A stretch of DNA of 64,000 nt, taken from the NCBI RefSeq assembly GCF_000026985.1, contig NC_017390.1, forward strand, positions 2,701,336 to 2,765,335, written 5' to 3'. Source of the DNA: Erwinia pyrifoliae DSM 12163 (GTDB lineage Bacteria > Pseudomonadota > Gammaproteobacteria > Enterobacterales > Enterobacteriaceae). Below the pieces are notes generated by a model. That model was not told the origin of the DNA. It worked only from the letters and a program-made list of their open reading frames with translations, and made no database searches. The position numbers were made by a program, and so were the translations under genes. This document shows, one piece after another, positions 9,312 to 20,181 of this stretch. Each line of letters opens with the position of its first letter. The stretch's first letter is position 1.

Positions 9312-11078
9312 CTAGTAGGTACGCGCTTTCGGCGGGAAGGCCGCACGCAGTTTCGGCTGCATGTTCACCTCACGGCGCGTCATGCTTTCACTCTGCGGCA
9401 GATACAGGCTGTGACATAACCAGTTTGCATCGTCACGTTCAGGATAGTCGAAGCGGCTGTGCGCGCCCCGGCTTTCGGTGCGGAAGTTGGCCGATACGGC
9501 CGTGGCGTAGGCCGTTTCCATCAGGTTGTCCAGCTCCAGGCACTCAACGCGCTGGGTATTAAAGTCGCTGGAACGGTCATCCAGACGGGCATTTTTCAGA
9601 CGCTCACGCAGCACCTTCAGTTCAGCCAGACCTTTTGCCATCGCATCGCCTTCGCGAAAGACCGAGAAGTTATGCTGCATGCAGGCCTGCAGGGCTTTAC
9701 GCAGCTCTGCCGGGTCTTCGCCGTTGATGTTGTTGTTCCAGCGGTTCAGACGCGTCAGCGAAGCCTCGATTTCTTCTTCCGTCGCATCAAGCAGTGCGCC
9801 CTGTTGCTGGATCGACTCCTGCAGATGCAACCCGGCCGCACGGCCGAAGACCACCAGGTCGAGCAGTGAATTACCGCCCAAGCGGTTAGCACCATGCACC
9901 GATACACAGGCAATTTCGCCCACGGCAAACAGGCCTGGGATCACCACATCTTCCCCCTGCTCGTTCACCGTCAGCGCCTGACCGCTTACTTTGGTCGGGA
10001 TGCCGCCCATCATATAGTGACAGGTTGGGATGACCGGAATAGGTTCTTTAACCGGGTCAACGTGGGCAAATGTACGAGAAAGTTCCAGAATCCCCGGCAG
10101 ACGCGATTCAAGCACCTCTTTGCCGAGATGATCCAGCTTCAACTTGGCATGTGGTCCCCACGGACCGTCACAGCCACGGCCTTCGCGAATTTCGATCATA
10201 ATCGAACGCGCCACCACGTCACGACCGGCAAGGTCTTTCGCATTCGGCGCATAACGTTCCATAAAGCGTTCGCCGTGTTTATTCAGCAGATAACCGCCTT
10301 CACCACGACAACCTTCCGTCACCAGCACGCCCGCGCCGGCAATGCCGGTGGGGTGGAACTGCCACATTTCCATATCCTGCACCGGCACGCCAGCACGCAG
10401 CGCCATGCCCACCCCATCGCCAGTATTGATATGCGCGTTAGTGGTCGACTGATAGATGCGCCCTGCACCGCCGGTAGCCAGTACCGTTGCACGCGCTTTG
10501 AAATAGACCACTTCACCATCTTCAATGTTCAGCGCGGTGCAGCCAACGATCGCTCCGTCGACGTTTTTCACCAGATCCAGCGCATACCATTCAGAGAAAA
10601 TGGTGGTTTTGTTTTTCAGGTTTTGCTGGTACAGCGTATGCAGCAAGGCATGACCGGTACGGTCAGCGGCAGCAGCGGTACGTGCGGCCTGCTCTCCGCC
10701 GAAGTTTTTCGACTGCCCACCAAACGGACGCTGATAGATGCGTCCGTCATCCAGACGTGAGAACGGCAATCCCATGTGCTCAAGTTCCAGAATCGCTTCC
10801 GGGCCGGTTTTGCACATATATTCAATCGCGTCCTGGTCGCCGATATAATCGGAGCCTTTAACGGTGTCATACATATGCCATTCCCAGTTATCTTCGTGGG
10901 TATTACCCAGCGCTACAGTAATCCCCCCCTGAGCAGATACCGTATGGGAGCGGGTTGGAAAAACTTTCGATAACAGGGCGCAAGTCTGGCCCGATTGGGA
11001 AATCTGTAATGCGGCGCGCATACCTGCACCGCCTGCGCCGATCACCACGGCATCAAATTCTCTGACTGGCAACTTCAT
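9312..11078 (-). CDS. sdhA: Succinate dehydrogenase flavoprotein subunit
   Basis: 588-residue catalytic subunit that oxidises succinate to fumarate. An N-terminal FAD-binding fold ([14 protein letters not shown]), the covalent-FAD histidine at residue 45 ([10 protein letters not shown]) and the active-site [15 protein letters not shown] region are visible. An upstream in-frame start at 11198 exists, but the ATG at 11078 matches the family N-terminus and overlaps the sdhD stop by one base (TAATG), so it is preferred. Part of sdhCDAB-sucABCD. Confidence 0.97.
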   Translation of the reverse strand: MKLPVREFDAVVIGAGGAGMRAALQISQSGQTCALLSKVFPTRSHTVSAQGGITVALGNTHEDNWEWHMYDTVKGSDYIGDQDAIEYMCKTGPEAILELEHMGLPFSRLDDGRIYQRPFGGQSKNFGGEQAARTAAAADRTGHALLHTLYQQNLKNKTTIFSEWYALDLVKNVDGAIVGCTALNIEDGEVVYFKARATVLATGGAGRIYQSTTNAHINTGDGVGMALRAGVPVQDMEMWQFHPTGIAGAGVLVTEGCRGEGGYLLNKHGERFMERYAPNAKDLAGRDVVARSIMIEIREGRGCDGPWGPHAKLKLDHLGKEVLESRLPGILELSRTFAHVDPVKEPIPVIPTCHYMMGGIPTKVSGQALTVNEQGEDVVIPGLFAVGEIACVSVHGANRLGGNSLLDLVVFGRAAGLHLQESIQQQGALLDATEEEIEASLTRLNRWNNNINGEDPAELRKALQACMQHNFSVFREGDAMAKGLAELKVLRERLKNARLDDRSSDFNTQRVECLELDNLMETAYATAVSANFRTESRGAHSRFDYPERDDANWLCHSLYLPQSESMTRREVNMQPKLRAAFPPKARTY

Positions 11079-11425
11079 TATGCACCCCACACTACAACAG
11101 TTCCATAAATGGCATACACCAACAGTGCTACCACGACGACCAGCTGCAGCATCATGCGTAGCGCCAGTGGTTTGATATAGTCGGTCAGTACCTGCCACAT
11201 CCCAATCCAGCCGTGCACCAGGATGGAGAACAGCGTCAGAAGGGTGAAGACTTTAGTAAAGGATGAGGCAAAAAAACCACGCCAGATATCATAGGTCAGG
11301 GAGCCTGACATGACGATAAAAGCGAGGATATACAACACGTAAAGGGTCATTATCATAGCGGCGGCACGCAGCAGCAGCCAGTCATGAATGCCGTTGCGCC
11401 CCAGTGCAGAAGCGTTGCTTACCAT
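11078..11425 (-). CDS. sdhD: Succinate dehydrogenase membrane anchor
   Basis: 115-residue membrane anchor with three predicted helices (about 15-37, 58-80, 88-112). With SdhC it binds haem b and ubiquinone. It is close to E. coli SdhD in length and sequence ([44 protein letters not shown]; the haem/quinone-region His and Asp-Tyr are present). It overlaps sdhC by 7 bp. Confidence 0.97.
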   Translation of the reverse strand: MVSNASALGRNGIHDWLLLRAAAMIMTLYVLYILAFIVMSGSLTYDIWRGFFASSFTKVFTLLTLFSILVHGWIGMWQVLTDYIKPLALRMMLQLVVVVALLVYAIYGTVVVWGA

Positions 11426-11808
11426 ACGAGGACTCCAGCCAGAATTGAGAGCGCGACGGTGATACCGAATGCAATTTGCGCGGAAAGTTTGCCTGTTTCT
11501 AAGGTTTCACCCAGCAGGCCAAAATCCATCATCATATGGCGAATGCCACCGGCAATATGGTACGCCAGCGCAGTTAAAATGCCCCACATAATGAATTTGA
11601 CAATAAAGCTGTCCATCACGGCAGAAGCCTGGAGGAAACCTTCGGGAGAAGAGAGCGACAAACCCAGCAGCCACAGCAGTATTCCAATCGACACAAAAGT
11701 GATGACGCCGGAAACGCGATGGAGGATGGACGCAATTGCGGTTAAGGGAAACCGGATCGTGGAGAGATCCAAGTTGACAGGTCTTTGTTTTTTCACGGTT
11801 TTGCCCAC
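11419..11808 (-). CDS. sdhC: Succinate dehydrogenase cytochrome b556 subunit
   Basis: 129-residue integral membrane subunit. It contains the family motif [26 protein letters not shown], and the haem-ligand His in [18 protein letters not shown]. Three transmembrane helices. GTG start at 11808 with an AAAGG element just upstream gives the same length as E. coli SdhC; a GTG four codons further in is an alternative. First gene of the operon; expression likely depends on CRP and the respiratory regulators acting in the upstream region. Confidence 0.95.
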   Translation of the reverse strand: MGKTVKKQRPVNLDLSTIRFPLTAIASILHRVSGVITFVSIGILLWLLGLSLSSPEGFLQASAVMDSFIVKFIMWGILTALAYHIAGGIRHMMMDFGLLGETLETGKLSAQIAFGITVALSILAGVLVW

Positions 11809-11972
11809 ACAGCCTTTCTTATTTTGCTTCCTCCGGTCCTGAAGGGGGGTCAGACAGCGTTATTGAGGCAAGCATTCGCGGCAGGCACTAAAACTTCAAC
11901 GTCCAGTGTCAAACGGCGCGTATGAAACGCTGGGTGGCTCCTGTTGCAGGGTATTTCCGGAGACCTGGCCGC

Positions 11973-12001
11973 AGTATAAGTGGATCACAATCTCATTACA
12001 A
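11973..12001 (-). promoter_or_regulatory. sdhC promoter
   Basis: Minus strand: TTGTAA (12001-11996), exactly 17 bp, then TATACT (11978-11973). The predicted start near 11966 gives a leader of about 160 nt before the sdhC GTG. Confidence 0.6.
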
Positions 12002-12038
12002 TTCCCCTACAAACTCTTCGGCGAAATTTCGGCCGAAC

Positions 12039-12054
12039 AGTGACAATAATCACA
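12039..12054. promoter_or_regulatory. CRP binding site for sdhC
   Basis: AGTGACAATAATCACA has the GTGA-N6-TCAC core of CRP sites (consensus TGTGA-N6-TCACA, one mismatch). It is centred about 80 bp upstream of the predicted sdhC start point, a class I-like distance and on the right face to activate sdh. Confidence 0.6.
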
Positions 12055-12088
12055 TTTTCGATAAAATCCTCATATTTAATTATCTGAT

Positions 12089-12117
12089 TTGACAAAAGTT
12101 AAACAATTTTGCTACAA
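12089..12117 (+). promoter_or_regulatory. Possible distal gltA promoter
   Basis: A perfect -35 TTGACA (12089-12094) followed at 17 bp by CTACAA (12112-12117), a weak -10. It lies about 320 bp upstream of gltA, comparable to the distal of two gltA promoters known in E. coli. Confidence 0.35.
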
Positions 12118-12436
12118 ATCTACGGATAACATTCTGAGATGCACAATAGTTAAGGGGATACCCTTTCCCATACGCACAACTTATGTAACATTGATTAAGA
12201 TTATCCAAAACTATCTGGTATTGGCTACTATGTAAGCCATGTTCAGACCGGATCGTGTCATGATCATGATACTCATCAGGATGGTGCCAACCCGCCCGGC
12301 ATGCGCCCGTCACTCTGTACCCTGCACACAATAAGATGCCACAGAGTTGATTACCTTTCGCGTCAGGCAAGAGGCTGGGGAGATGTGGCTTTCCCGGTGA
12401 TAAAGATCCCTATATTAGGCGCTAAGGAGATTATAA

Positions 12437-13717
12437 ATGGCTGATAAAAAAGCAACGCTAACCCTCGATGGTGAAGCTGCTATCGAGCTTGATGTGCTTA
12501 AAGGCACGTTAGGCCAGGAAGAAATTGATGTCCGTGGTCTCGGCTCCAAAGGCTACTTCACCTTCGATCCCGGCTTTACCTCTACCGCGTCCTGCGAATC
12601 TAAAATTACCTACATCGACGGCGATGAAGGCATTCTTCTGCATCGCGGTTTCCCTATTGATCAGCTGGCGTTGCACTCTAACTATCTGGAAGTGTGTTAC
12701 ATTCTGCTTAATGGTGAAGCGCCCAGCGCAGCACAGTTCGAAGAGTTTACCGTCACGGTAACGCGTCACACCATGCTGCATGAGCAAATTCACCATCTGT
12801 TCCGTGGCTTCCGTCGCGACTCCCACCCGATGGCGGTGATGTGCGGCGTTACCGGGGCGCTGGCCGCATTTTACCACGATGCGATGGACGTCAATATTGA
12901 GCGACATCGTGAAATTGCCGCTTTCCGACTGCTGTCGAAAATGCCAACTATGGCGGCGATGTGCTACAAATATTCTATTGGTCAGCCGTTTGTTTATCCG
13001 CGCAACGACCTTTCATATGCCGGTAACTTCCTCAATATGATGTTCTCCACGCCTTGCGAAGATTACGTGGTGAACCCGGTTCTTGAACGCGCCATGGATC
13101 GTATTCTGATCCTGCACGCCGACCACGAACAGAATGCCTCTACGTCTACCGTGCGTACTGCCGGCTCCTCCGGTGCTAACCCGTTTGCCTGTATCGCGGC
13201 GGGGATTGCCTCGCTGTGGGGGCCTGCTCACGGTGGAGCAAACGAAGCCTGCCTGCGCATGTTAGAAGAGATCAGTACCGTCGAGCACATCCCTGAATTC
13301 CTGCGTCGCGCTAAAGATAAAAACGATTCGTTCCGTCTGATGGGCTTTGGTCACCGCGTGTACAAGAACTACGATCCGCGCGCCACGGTGATGCGTGAAA
13401 CCTGTCATGAAGTGCTGAATGAGCTGGGAATGAAGGACGATCTGCTGGAAGTGGCGATGGAGCTGGAACACATTGCACTCAACGACCCCTACTTCATTGA
13501 GCGCAAACTCTATCCCAACGTCGACTTCTATTCAGGCATTATACTGAAAGCAATGGGAATTCCTTCATCTATGTTTACGGTTATTTTCGCCATGGCACGT
13601 ACCGTTGGCTGGATTGCTCACTGGAAGGAAATGCATGACGATGGCGTGAAAATTGCCCGTCCGCGTCAGCTTTACACCGGCTACGATAAGCGCGACTTTA
13701 CCTCCAACATCAAATAG
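12437..13717 (+). CDS. gltA: Citrate synthase (type II, NADH-sensitive)
   Basis: 426-residue citrate synthase condensing acetyl-CoA and oxaloacetate. The catalytic His, His and Asp lie in [23 protein letters not shown] and NVDFYSG (about residues 265, 306 and 363). The extra ~45-residue N-terminal domain is characteristic of the hexameric, NADH-regulated enterobacterial enzyme. The ribosome site AAGGAG sits 8 bp before the ATG. Transcribed alone, divergent from sdhCDAB, with its own terminator. Confidence 0.98.
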   Translation: MADKKATLTLDGEAAIELDVLKGTLGQEEIDVRGLGSKGYFTFDPGFTSTASCESKITYIDGDEGILLHRGFPIDQLALHSNYLEVCYILLNGEAPSAAQFEEFTVTVTRHTMLHEQIHHLFRGFRRDSHPMAVMCGVTGALAAFYHDAMDVNIERHREIAAFRLLSKMPTMAAMCYKYSIGQPFVYPRNDLSYAGNFLNMMFSTPCEDYVVNPVLERAMDRILILHADHEQNASTSTVRTAGSSGANPFACIAAGIASLWGPAHGGANEACLRMLEEISTVEHIPEFLRRAKDKNDSFRLMGFGHRVYKNYDPRATVMRETCHEVLNELGMKDDLLEVAMELEHIALNDPYFIERKLYPNVDFYSGIILKAMGIPSSMFTVIFAMARTVGWIAHWKEMHDDGVKIARPRQLYTGYDKRDFTSNIK

Positions 13718-13742
13718 TAAGCTGTCGGCAGCGGTTACCCTG

Positions 13743-13773
13743 GCCGGGCTGATTGACTCAGCCCGGCTTTGTT
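13743..13773 (+). terminator. gltA terminator
   Basis: Ten-bp stem GCCGGGCTGA / TCAGCCCGGC with a 5-nt loop, then TTTGTT. The T run is only on the plus side, so it serves gltA; nei converges on it from the other side and ends at 13772. Confidence 0.8.
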
Positions 13774-14566
13774 ATTTCTGGCAGCCCGGACACCAGTAAA
13801 AAGGCCGGGAAGAGAGCATGGTTTTGACAATGGTCTCACCGCAACGCTGGCACGCTTTCCCCGCCCGGTGAAAAACTTTAAAGCTGAACAGCGCGCCGTG
13901 ATGGTGGTTTTCATCCGCCTGGCCACGGGTATGATATGAAAGACGTGGGACTGACAGCAGGGCTTCAGCCAGCGCATCCAGCTGCTTATCGCTTAACGTT
14001 TCGGCCTTGTGCTGTGCGGCAAGCTGTGCCTGCCAAAGTATCTCTATGCGCAGATAGTTCCCCAACCCGGCGAGAAATGCCTGATCCAGCAACAGCCCGC
14101 TGAACTGACGGCGGCGAAAACGTTTCGACAACAACCGCTCACGCACCTGCTCTGCTGTCAAAGCCCTATCCAGCACGTCCGGGCCTGCCCGTTGCAGAAA
14201 CGGATGGGTATCCAGCCCTTGTGCATCAAGGAGCTGGATATCCGAGGCGCTGTACAGCAGCAACGTCTTGTCAGCAGCAGCCAGCCGCACCCGTAGTACG
14301 CGCTTGCTCTGTGCCGGCTCGACCCCACTGTTTATGATTCGCCAGACGCCGTACAGCTGATTATGGCTGTACAGCGTCAGGCCGTTTGAAAAATGAGTAA
14401 GCAGCGCTTTGCCACGGGTTTCAATGGAGATAATTCGCTCGCCGACCAGCATCTGCTGATAAGACTGCAACGTCGGGAAAGAAAACCAGACATCGGTCAG
14501 CACTTTGTCTTTTATTGCTGCTTCCAGCCGATCTGCCGCCCGGCGGATTTCAGGACCTTCCGGCAT
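13772..14566 (-). CDS. nei: Endonuclease VIII (Nei), base-excision DNA glycosylase
   Basis: 264-residue Fpg/Nei family enzyme that excises oxidised pyrimidines and cuts the abasic site. The catalytic N-terminus [12 protein letters not shown] (Pro2, Glu3), the helix-two-turn-helix region ([12 protein letters not shown]) and the C-terminal zinc finger (CQRCG...YWCPGCQ) are all present. A strong AGGAGG site lies just upstream of the ATG. It is the last gene of a minus-strand run and begins 17 bp after pcp; in E. coli nei also follows the pxp genes, so the linkage is old. Confidence 0.96.
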   Translation of the reverse strand: MPEGPEIRRAADRLEAAIKDKVLTDVWFSFPTLQSYQQMLVGERIISIETRGKALLTHFSNGLTLYSHNQLYGVWRIINSGVEPAQSKRVLRVRLAAADKTLLLYSASDIQLLDAQGLDTHPFLQRAGPDVLDRALTAEQVRERLLSKRFRRRQFSGLLLDQAFLAGLGNYLRIEILWQAQLAAQHKAETLSDKQLDALAEALLSVPRLSYHTRGQADENHHHGALFSFKVFHRAGKACQRCGETIVKTMLSSRPFYWCPGCQK

Positions 14567-14583
14567 CTGCCGCTCCTCCTACC

Positions 14584-15225
14584 TCAATGCGTTGCCCCGC
14601 CCTCAAGACGAATATCCTGTTCAACAGCCAGCGCAATGCTGACTGCCATCTCCAGCGCCAGAACGATCGTTGCCAGCGACATGCTGGGCGCGCCGGGATG
14701 ATTAACCGCCTGTTCAGGCAGATAAGGGATATGGATAAATCCGCCACGCGTTTTGCGCCGCCGCAACAAGTGCAGCAATCCATACATAACGTGATTACAG
14801 ACGAAGGTGCCTGCGGTTTGCGAAACCGATGCGGGGATGCCGGCTTCACGGATCCCCGCCACCAGCGCTTTAATGGGCAAGGTGGCAAACAGCGCTGCCG
14901 GGCCTCCGGCAACCACCGGCTCGTCGACCGGCTGCGCTCCTGCATTATCCGGGATGCGCGCATCGTCTATATTAATCGCCACGCGCTCAATGCTGATATC
15001 GGCGCGGCCACCGGCCTGCCCGACCGCAATCACCAGGTCCGGCTTTTCCGCTTCAATCGTGGCATACAGCACCTCCAGCGAGGTGCCAAACACGCAGGGC
15101 AACTGTTTAGCTACGATCTCAGCATTGCCAATCAGCCGGTTATGCAGCTGGCTGACGGCTTCCCACGAGGGATTGAGCCTTTCGCCGTCGAACGGCTCGA
15201 AGGCGGTAATCAGTACCTTTTTCAT
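14584..15225 (-). CDS. pcp: Pyrrolidone-carboxylate peptidase (pyroglutamyl peptidase I)
   Basis: 213-residue cysteine peptidase of the C15 family that removes N-terminal pyroglutamate (5-oxoproline) from peptides. The N-terminus [12 protein letters not shown], the Glu in [20 protein letters not shown] ISIERVAIN, the catalytic Cys in [14 protein letters not shown] and the His in [11 protein letters not shown] form the expected triad. E. coli lacks this gene. Its position beside DUF979, DUF969 and pxpABC suggests that it supplies 5-oxoproline to the PxpABC oxoprolinase. Confidence 0.95.
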   Translation of the reverse strand: MKKVLITAFEPFDGERLNPSWEAVSQLHNRLIGNAEIVAKQLPCVFGTSLEVLYATIEAEKPDLVIAVGQAGGRADISIERVAINIDDARIPDNAGAQPVDEPVVAGGPAALFATLPIKALVAGIREAGIPASVSQTAGTFVCNHVMYGLLHLLRRRKTRGGFIHIPYLPEQAVNHPGAPSMSLATIVLALEMAVSIALAVEQDIRLEGGATH

Positions 15226-15232
15226 GGTTCCC

Positions 15233-16222
15233 TCATAAAAACATCATGAAATACAACAGGAAGATATTGGCAGTTAACAGTAGCACACCGGTGGGGATCT
15301 GAGCCTTGATCACCGCATTCCTGTCCGGCAGCTCCAGCAGCCTGGCCGGCACAATGTTGAAATTCGCCGCCATCGGCGTCATCAGCGAGCCGCAATAGCC
15401 GCAGAACATGCCGATCGCCGCCATCACCGCCGGGTTACCATGATGCTGCAGCACCAGAATGGGAATGCCGATGCCGGCGGTGACAATCGGGAAAGCGGCA
15501 AAGGCATTGCCCATAATCATGGTTAACAGCGCCATGCCGACGGCATACAGCACCACGGCGATAAAACGGTTATCTACCGCAAGGTAGCTCCCGGTTAAGT
15601 GGGCAATAGCGCTACCCACGCCCGCGTTGGTAAACAGCAGCCCCAGCGTGGCCAGAATTTGCGGCAGAATAAATGCCCAGCCAATCGAGTCCAGCAGGCG
15701 GCGGGACTCCTGAAGTGACTGCGTGGGGGTTTCTCTGGTCATTTTCAGCGCCACCAGCCAGGCCAGCAGGCAGCCCAGCGTCATAGAGAACAGGGTGACC
15801 AGCGTCGCATGGCTCCCCTCACCGAAAACCGTCAGTTGCAGGCCGGGAATATGATTAAACGCCAGCACGCCAGCCACGGTGACGACAGGGATCATCAGCG
15901 CCGGTAAGAACAGCCGGTTGCCGAGGCGAACCGCGCTCTGTTGCCGCTGCTGCTCAGAACGTTGAGCATAGCTGCCGGGCCTGACGCCCCCGCAGCCGGC
16001 AATCAGCGCCATCACCACCACGCCAATGCCGACGCTGATATGCAGCGTGCGCGCATCCATCAAGGCCGTTACCCAGTCGCCAATAAAAAACACCAGGCCG
16101 TACAGCGCCCAGAACAATCCGGTGGTCACGCGGCGAGGATTGCTTTTGTCACGCCATGACAGCAGCGCCACCGCCAGCAGGACGGTGCCGGCCAGCCAGA
16201 AAAGATAAGCTTGCTGAAACAT
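15233..16222 (-). CDS. DUF979 multi-pass membrane protein, probable 5-oxoproline permease component
   Basis: 329 residues with about nine hydrophobic helices. The DUF979 family is recognised by [20 protein letters not shown] and the following [25 protein letters not shown], which resembles the substrate-site loops of ion-coupled organic-anion transporters. It begins one base after the DUF969 gene ends, and DUF969/DUF979 pairs are usually adjacent, so the two probably work as one transporter. The neighbours pcp and pxpABC suggest 5-oxoproline or pyroglutamyl peptides as substrate. Function is inferred from context only. Confidence 0.8.
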   Translation of the reverse strand: MFQQAYLFWLAGTVLLAVALLSWRDKSNPRRVTTGLFWALYGLVFFIGDWVTALMDARTLHISVGIGVVVMALIAGCGGVRPGSYAQRSEQQRQQSAVRLGNRLFLPALMIPVVTVAGVLAFNHIPGLQLTVFGEGSHATLVTLFSMTLGCLLAWLVALKMTRETPTQSLQESRRLLDSIGWAFILPQILATLGLLFTNAGVGSAIAHLTGSYLAVDNRFIAVVLYAVGMALLTMIMGNAFAAFPIVTAGIGIPILVLQHHGNPAVMAAIGMFCGYCGSLMTPMAANFNIVPARLLELPDRNAVIKAQIPTGVLLLTANIFLLYFMMFL

Positions 16223-16223
16223 A

Positions 16224-16952
16224 CTATCGCTTCCTCTTTTGTTTCAGGGCGATGACATTCAGATCATGCAGCTCGGTAGCGAGGCTTTTGTCCATGCGAT
16301 GCAGACGCACCGCATGGATCAGAAAAGCACAGACGGCGGTTGGAATGCCCCACAGGGCAATCTGTAACGGCTCGGTTTGAATGCCGGCGGACTCCTGCAT
16401 AAAGTTATGCATAAAGATGATGGCGCCGAACGCCACAAAGATATCTTCACCGAAGAACAGGCCGACATTGTCCGTCGCTGCGGCCATTGCCCGTAGCCGG
16501 TAGCGCACCGCATCGGGCAGATCACCGTAGCGATTGCCAGCCGCGCCTTCTGCCATTGGGGCCAACAGCGGGCGAACCATTTGCGGATGCCCGCCCAGGC
16601 TGGTTAACCCCATCGCCGCCGTAAGTTCGCGCGCCAGCAGATAGACGATCAATAATCGCCCGGCGGTGGCGCTGCGGATGCGCGCAATCCACGCCTGCGC
16701 CCGCTCTTTAAGACCATGACGCTCCAGCAGGCCAACGATCGCCAGCGGCAGCAGCAGGATAAACGGCAGATTGCGCGTGTTAAGGAAGCCGGAGCCGAGC
16801 TTCTCCAGAATATCACCCACCGGCATGCGTGCGGCCAGTCCGGTGACGATACCGGCTACCACCACCACCATCACCGGATTAAAACGTAACAGGAAACCGA
16901 CCACGATGATGGCAATGCCCATCAGCGGCCAGAGATTAACGGCAGCGTCCAT
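16224..16952 (-). CDS. DUF969 multi-pass membrane protein, probable 5-oxoproline permease component
   Basis: 242 residues, mainly hydrophobic, with about six helices. DUF969 features are the N-terminal LWPLMGIAIIVVGFLLRFNP and the helical hairpin TAAMGLTSLGGHPQMVRPLLAPMAEGAA. It is followed with a single-base gap by the DUF979 gene, so they are co-translated or nearly so. It lies 56 bp downstream of pxpA. Probably half of a two-part transporter feeding 5-oxoproline to PxpABC; no family member that I know of has a fully proven biochemistry. Confidence 0.8.
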   Translation of the reverse strand: MDAAVNLWPLMGIAIIVVGFLLRFNPVMVVVVAGIVTGLAARMPVGDILEKLGSGFLNTRNLPFILLLPLAIVGLLERHGLKERAQAWIARIRSATAGRLLIVYLLARELTAAMGLTSLGGHPQMVRPLLAPMAEGAAGNRYGDLPDAVRYRLRAMAAATDNVGLFFGEDIFVAFGAIIFMHNFMQESAGIQTEPLQIALWGIPTAVCAFLIHAVRLHRMDKSLATELHDLNVIALKQKRKR

Positions 16953-17008
16953 TGTGACTCCTTCGTCGAAAAAAAACCAACGCCTGTCGGGCGTGAAAAC
17001 AGGCAGGT

Positions 17009-17746
17009 TCAGCTGCTGCTGACGTCGATACCTTGCAGGCTGAACACCTTGCGCAGTTGACGGGCAAAATCGACTGCGTGTGCGCTATCGCCATGCAGGC
17101 AGATACTGTCCGCCTGCACCTTTACCCAGTCCCCGCTCAGGCTCTGCACCTGGCCTTTTTGGATCATCAACAGCGTCTGTCTGATGGCCTGTTCATCGTT
17201 TTCGACCAGCGCACCAGGTTGACCGCGTGCAACCAGCGAGCCGTCGTTCTGGTAAGCACGGTCGGCAAACACTTCCTGGCGTGTGGTTAACCCGTGGCGT
17301 TTTCCGGCGCAAATTAACTCACTGTTGGCCAGCCCGACCAGTATCAGCGCCGGGTCAATCGCCGTTACCGCACGAGCGATAGCCTCAGCCAGCACCGGGT
17401 CTTTTGCCGCCTGGTTATACAGCGCGCCGTGCGGCTTAACGTGTGCCAGTTTTCCCCCCTCACCTTCTGCCAGCGCTTTCAGCGCACCAACCTGATAAAC
17501 CACCTGCGCGTAGAGAGTTTCCGGCGGCAGCTGCAGGGGGGTGCGGCCAAAGTTTTCGCGGTCGGCAAAACCGGGATGCGCGCCTATCGCCACGTTAAAC
17601 TCCAGCGCCCAACGCACCGATTGCAACATGGTTTGGGCATCACCGGCGTGAAAACCACAGGCGATATTGGCGGACGAAACCAGCTGCAACAGCGTGCGGT
17701 CGTGCGCACATCCTTCACCCAGATCGGCATTAAGATCGACTTTCAT
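17009..17746 (-). CDS. pxpA: 5-oxoprolinase subunit A
   Basis: 245-residue LamB/YcsF family protein. Signatures are [10 protein letters not shown] at the N-terminus, [27 protein letters not shown] and [11 protein letters not shown]. With PxpB and PxpC it forms the ATP-dependent prokaryotic 5-oxoprolinase that opens 5-oxoproline (pyroglutamate) to glutamate, removing a toxic by-product. The start overlaps the end of pxpC by 17 bp. E. coli YbgL is the orthologue. Confidence 0.95.
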   Translation of the reverse strand: MKVDLNADLGEGCAHDRTLLQLVSSANIACGFHAGDAQTMLQSVRWALEFNVAIGAHPGFADRENFGRTPLQLPPETLYAQVVYQVGALKALAEGEGGKLAHVKPHGALYNQAAKDPVLAEAIARAVTAIDPALILVGLANSELICAGKRHGLTTRQEVFADRAYQNDGSLVARGQPGALVENDEQAIRQTLLMIQKGQVQSLSGDWVKVQADSICLHGDSAHAVDFARQLRKVFSLQGIDVSSS

Positions 17747-18668
17747 CGGCTAACCCCCTGGCCATTTGTTCCAGAACGCGCTGCTGTTCACGTTGCGCCT
17801 GCAATGCCTGCTCCAGCGTGCAACAGACAAAGTGCACCGATTCGCCGAGACGCAGCTGCGCCAGATGCCAGAGATCGGCTTCAATCACGCAGGCAATACG
17901 CGGATATCCACCGGTCGTCTGCGCATCCGCCATCAGGACAATGGGCTGACCGCCCGGCGGCACCTGCACCACGCCGGGTATCAGGCCATGCGACAGCAAA
18001 TCGCGCGAGGTATCACGCCGCAGTTGACGTCCCTGCAAACGGTATCCCATACGATTGCTTTGTGGATTAAGCCGCCAGGCCGTACGCCAGAATGCTTCCC
18101 GGCTCTCTGCGCCGAATTCATGGTATTCAGGGCCTGGCATGGCGCGCACCCGGTTGCCCCACAGCAGCTGGCGCACGCCAGCAGTCTGATGAAACTGGCG
18201 ATTGGGCCTGCCGAGCGGTATGCGGTCACCATCCTGTAACTGGCGACCGGCGAATCCACCAAACCCGGCTTTCAAATCGGTGCTGGCAGACCCCATCACT
18301 TCCTCGATCCTGTAGCCGCCGTCGACCGCCAGATAACTGCGCATGCCGCGCCGGGGCGAACCCAGCGTTAGCCGCTGCCCCTTTTTCACCGCACAGCGCC
18401 AGCCGGTCCACACCGCCTGGCCATCCAGTTCGGCGTGGCAGCCAGCCCCTGCCAGCGCGATCCAGCCATCACGCTCAAACTCGGCGCAAAAGCCGCCCAG
18501 CGTGATTTCCAGTACCGCACTGTCTGCGGCGTTGCCCACCAGCATATTGGCGGTTTGCATGGCCGGATGATCGAGTACGCCACACAGGCTGACGCCATAT
18601 TGACGCCAGCCCGGGCGGCCCGCGTCCTGGACACTGCTGCCGATCCCGGCGCGGATAATGTTCAGCAT
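17730..18668 (-). CDS. pxpC: 5-oxoprolinase subunit C
   Basis: 312-residue biotin-dependent-carboxylase-like (AHS2, KipA/YbgK) domain protein. Motifs are [13 protein letters not shown] [34 protein letters not shown] and LPGVVQVP-like [27 protein letters not shown]. It works with PxpB as the ATP-using part of 5-oxoprolinase. It overlaps pxpB by 7 bp and pxpA by 17 bp, so the three subunits are translationally coupled. Confidence 0.95.
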   Translation of the reverse strand: MLNIIRAGIGSSVQDAGRPGWRQYGVSLCGVLDHPAMQTANMLVGNAADSAVLEITLGGFCAEFERDGWIALAGAGCHAELDGQAVWTGWRCAVKKGQRLTLGSPRRGMRSYLAVDGGYRIEEVMGSASTDLKAGFGGFAGRQLQDGDRIPLGRPNRQFHQTAGVRQLLWGNRVRAMPGPEYHEFGAESREAFWRTAWRLNPQSNRMGYRLQGRQLRRDTSRDLLSHGLIPGVVQVPPGGQPIVLMADAQTTGGYPRIACVIEADLWHLAQLRLGESVHFVCCTLEQALQAQREQQRVLEQMARGLADESRS

Positions 18669-19318
18669 ATGCCCTCCTTCTGCGGCACAAAACGCACGCG
18701 ATCGCCGGGGCGCAGCAGCACCGGAGGATGTTGTTGCGGGGTGAACAGCGCGATCGGTGTCTGACCAATCAACTGCCAGCCGCCGGGTGCCGCCACGGGG
18801 TAAATCCCGGTCTGACTGCCGCCAATACCTACTGAACCTGCAGGCACCAGCACGCGCGGTTCAGCGCGGCGCGGCGTATGCAGCCGTTCATCCAGTCCGC
18901 CGAGATACGGGAAACCCGGCTGGAAACCAATAAAGTACACCACGTATTCTGCCGATGCGTGACAGGCCACGACCTGAGCAGCACTCATGCCGCTATGATG
19001 CGCCACCGCGTCCAGATCCGGGCCTGACCGACCGCCATAGACCACAGGAATGTCAACCTGGCGTGACGCCAGATCCAGCGCTTCACTCTCTTCCCAGCGC
19101 TGCTGTAACCACTCAATTGCCTGGTGCACATCCCGTTGAGGATCGCGTAACAGAACGGTAATGTTGTTCATTCCGGGGACAATTTCGAGGGTTTGGCGGC
19201 AATCCTTCAGGCAATGCATCAACCCCCAGATGCGCTGCTGACTGACCAGCGATAGCGGAGGTTCTAACTCGAGGACTACCGCGCGTTCACCCAGCAGGTA
19301 ACAGCGTGCTCGTTGCAA
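18662..19318 (-). CDS. pxpB: 5-oxoprolinase subunit B
   Basis: 218-residue AHS1 (KipI/YbgJ) domain protein with the family motifs [13 protein letters not shown] [29 protein letters not shown] and [13 protein letters not shown]. First of the pxpBCA subunits. I choose TTG at 19318 over the in-frame TTG at 19333 because an AGGAG lies 8 bp upstream of it and the resulting [12 protein letters not shown]-terminus and 218-residue length match E. coli YbgJ. A 120-bp gap separates it from ybgI, the likely site of a cluster promoter. Confidence 0.93.
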   Translation of the reverse strand: MQRARCYLLGERAVVLELEPPLSLVSQQRIWGLMHCLKDCRQTLEIVPGMNNITVLLRDPQRDVHQAIEWLQQRWEESEALDLASRQVDIPVVYGGRSGPDLDAVAHHSGMSAAQVVACHASAEYVVYFIGFQPGFPYLGGLDERLHTPRRAEPRVLVPAGSVGIGGSQTGIYPVAAPGGWQLIGQTPIALFTPQQHPPVLLRPGDRVRFVPQKEGIC

Positions 19319-19438
19319 AAGAGGTCTCCTCAATCAGGAATAAGTTAATCAGGTAGTTATGCGTAATTGTTGTGGGGCTGTCAACCACCCGACAGGCCGT
19401 GGCCCGACGGGTGGCGGATGATATGGGTGAAGGCAGGA

Positions 19439-20179
19439 TCAGGCAGGGTTAGCGATATCAATAAAAGTGACGTCCAACCCGTGGTGCGTGGCCAGCCAAT
19501 CACCCAGCGCTTTAATGCCGCCTCGCTCGGTGGCGTGATGCCCGGCAGCGAAGAAGTGAAGCCCCTGTTCACGCGCGCTGTGTATCGTCTGTTCAGAGAC
19601 TTCGCCGGTGATAAACGCATCCACGCCGAAAGCGGCCGCCGCGTCAATAAAGCCCTGGCCACCGCCGCTGCACCATGCCACGCGTTTAATCACCGCCGGT
19701 GCATTATCGCCACAGTGTAGCGGCTCACGCCCCAGCGTCTGGCTAATACGCCGGGTCAGTTCGGCGGCGCTCAGCGGCGTCAATTCCCCCCAGGGAACCA
19801 GCGGCAGTACCCCGCCCTTTACCTCAATGCCAAACAGCTTTGCCAGCATGGCGTTATTGCCTAACTGCGGGTGCGCATCCAGCGGCAGATGCCAACCGAA
19901 CAGGTTAATATCGTTCGCCAGCAGGGTTTTCAAACGCTGACGCTTCATGCCCTTAATCGCGGGCGCTTCGTTTTTCCAGAAATAGCCGTGATGAACCAGC
20001 ACCGCATCGGCCTGCAGACGCACGGCTTCATCCAGCAGTGCCTGACAGGCGGTAACGCCGGTAATCACTTTTTTTATCTCGCTGCGCCCTTCAACCTGCA
20101 GCCCGTTAGGCGCGTAGTCGCTAAAGTCCGCACTGTTAAGCAGCTGGTTAACCCGCTGCTCGAGTTCAGTATTGCGCAT
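19439..20179 (-). CDS. ybgI: NIF3-family metal-binding protein YbgI
   Basis: 246-residue NIF3/DUF34 protein. Metal-ligand motifs are VHHGYFWK near residue 65 and AGHHATERGG near residue 215; the family forms a hexameric toroid with a dinuclear metal site. Its role is unsettled (a GTP cyclohydrolase-like hydrolase or metal-homeostasis function has been proposed). It starts 2 bp after the phrB stop, tighter than in E. coli, where dtpD separates the two. Confidence 0.93.
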   Translation of the reverse strand: MRNTELEQRVNQLLNSADFSDYAPNGLQVEGRSEIKKVITGVTACQALLDEAVRLQADAVLVHHGYFWKNEAPAIKGMKRQRLKTLLANDINLFGWHLPLDAHPQLGNNAMLAKLFGIEVKGGVLPLVPWGELTPLSAAELTRRISQTLGREPLHCGDNAPAVIKRVAWCSGGGQGFIDAAAAFGVDAFITGEVSEQTIHSAREQGLHFFAAGHHATERGGIKALGDWLATHHGLDVTFIDIANPA

Positions 20180-20181
20180 AA

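Larger units (their letters stand above)
11809..12436. promoter_or_regulatory. Divergent sdhC-gltA control region
   Basis: 628 bp with no convincing gene, separating two divergently transcribed TCA loci. It holds a CRP site, an sdhC promoter and a possible upstream gltA promoter (listed separately), followed by a long gltA leader of up to about 300 nt ending in the strong ribosome site AAGGAG (12424-12429). In E. coli the equivalent region is controlled by ArcA, CRP and FNR; GTTAA-containing ArcA-like words occur around 12098-12104 here but are too degenerate to call. Confidence 0.7.

Noticed and set aside
9894..10760. 288-codon plus-strand reading frame
   Set aside because: Antisense to sdhA, a strongly conserved gene; low-complexity His/Thr/Arg composition typical of a mirror frame.
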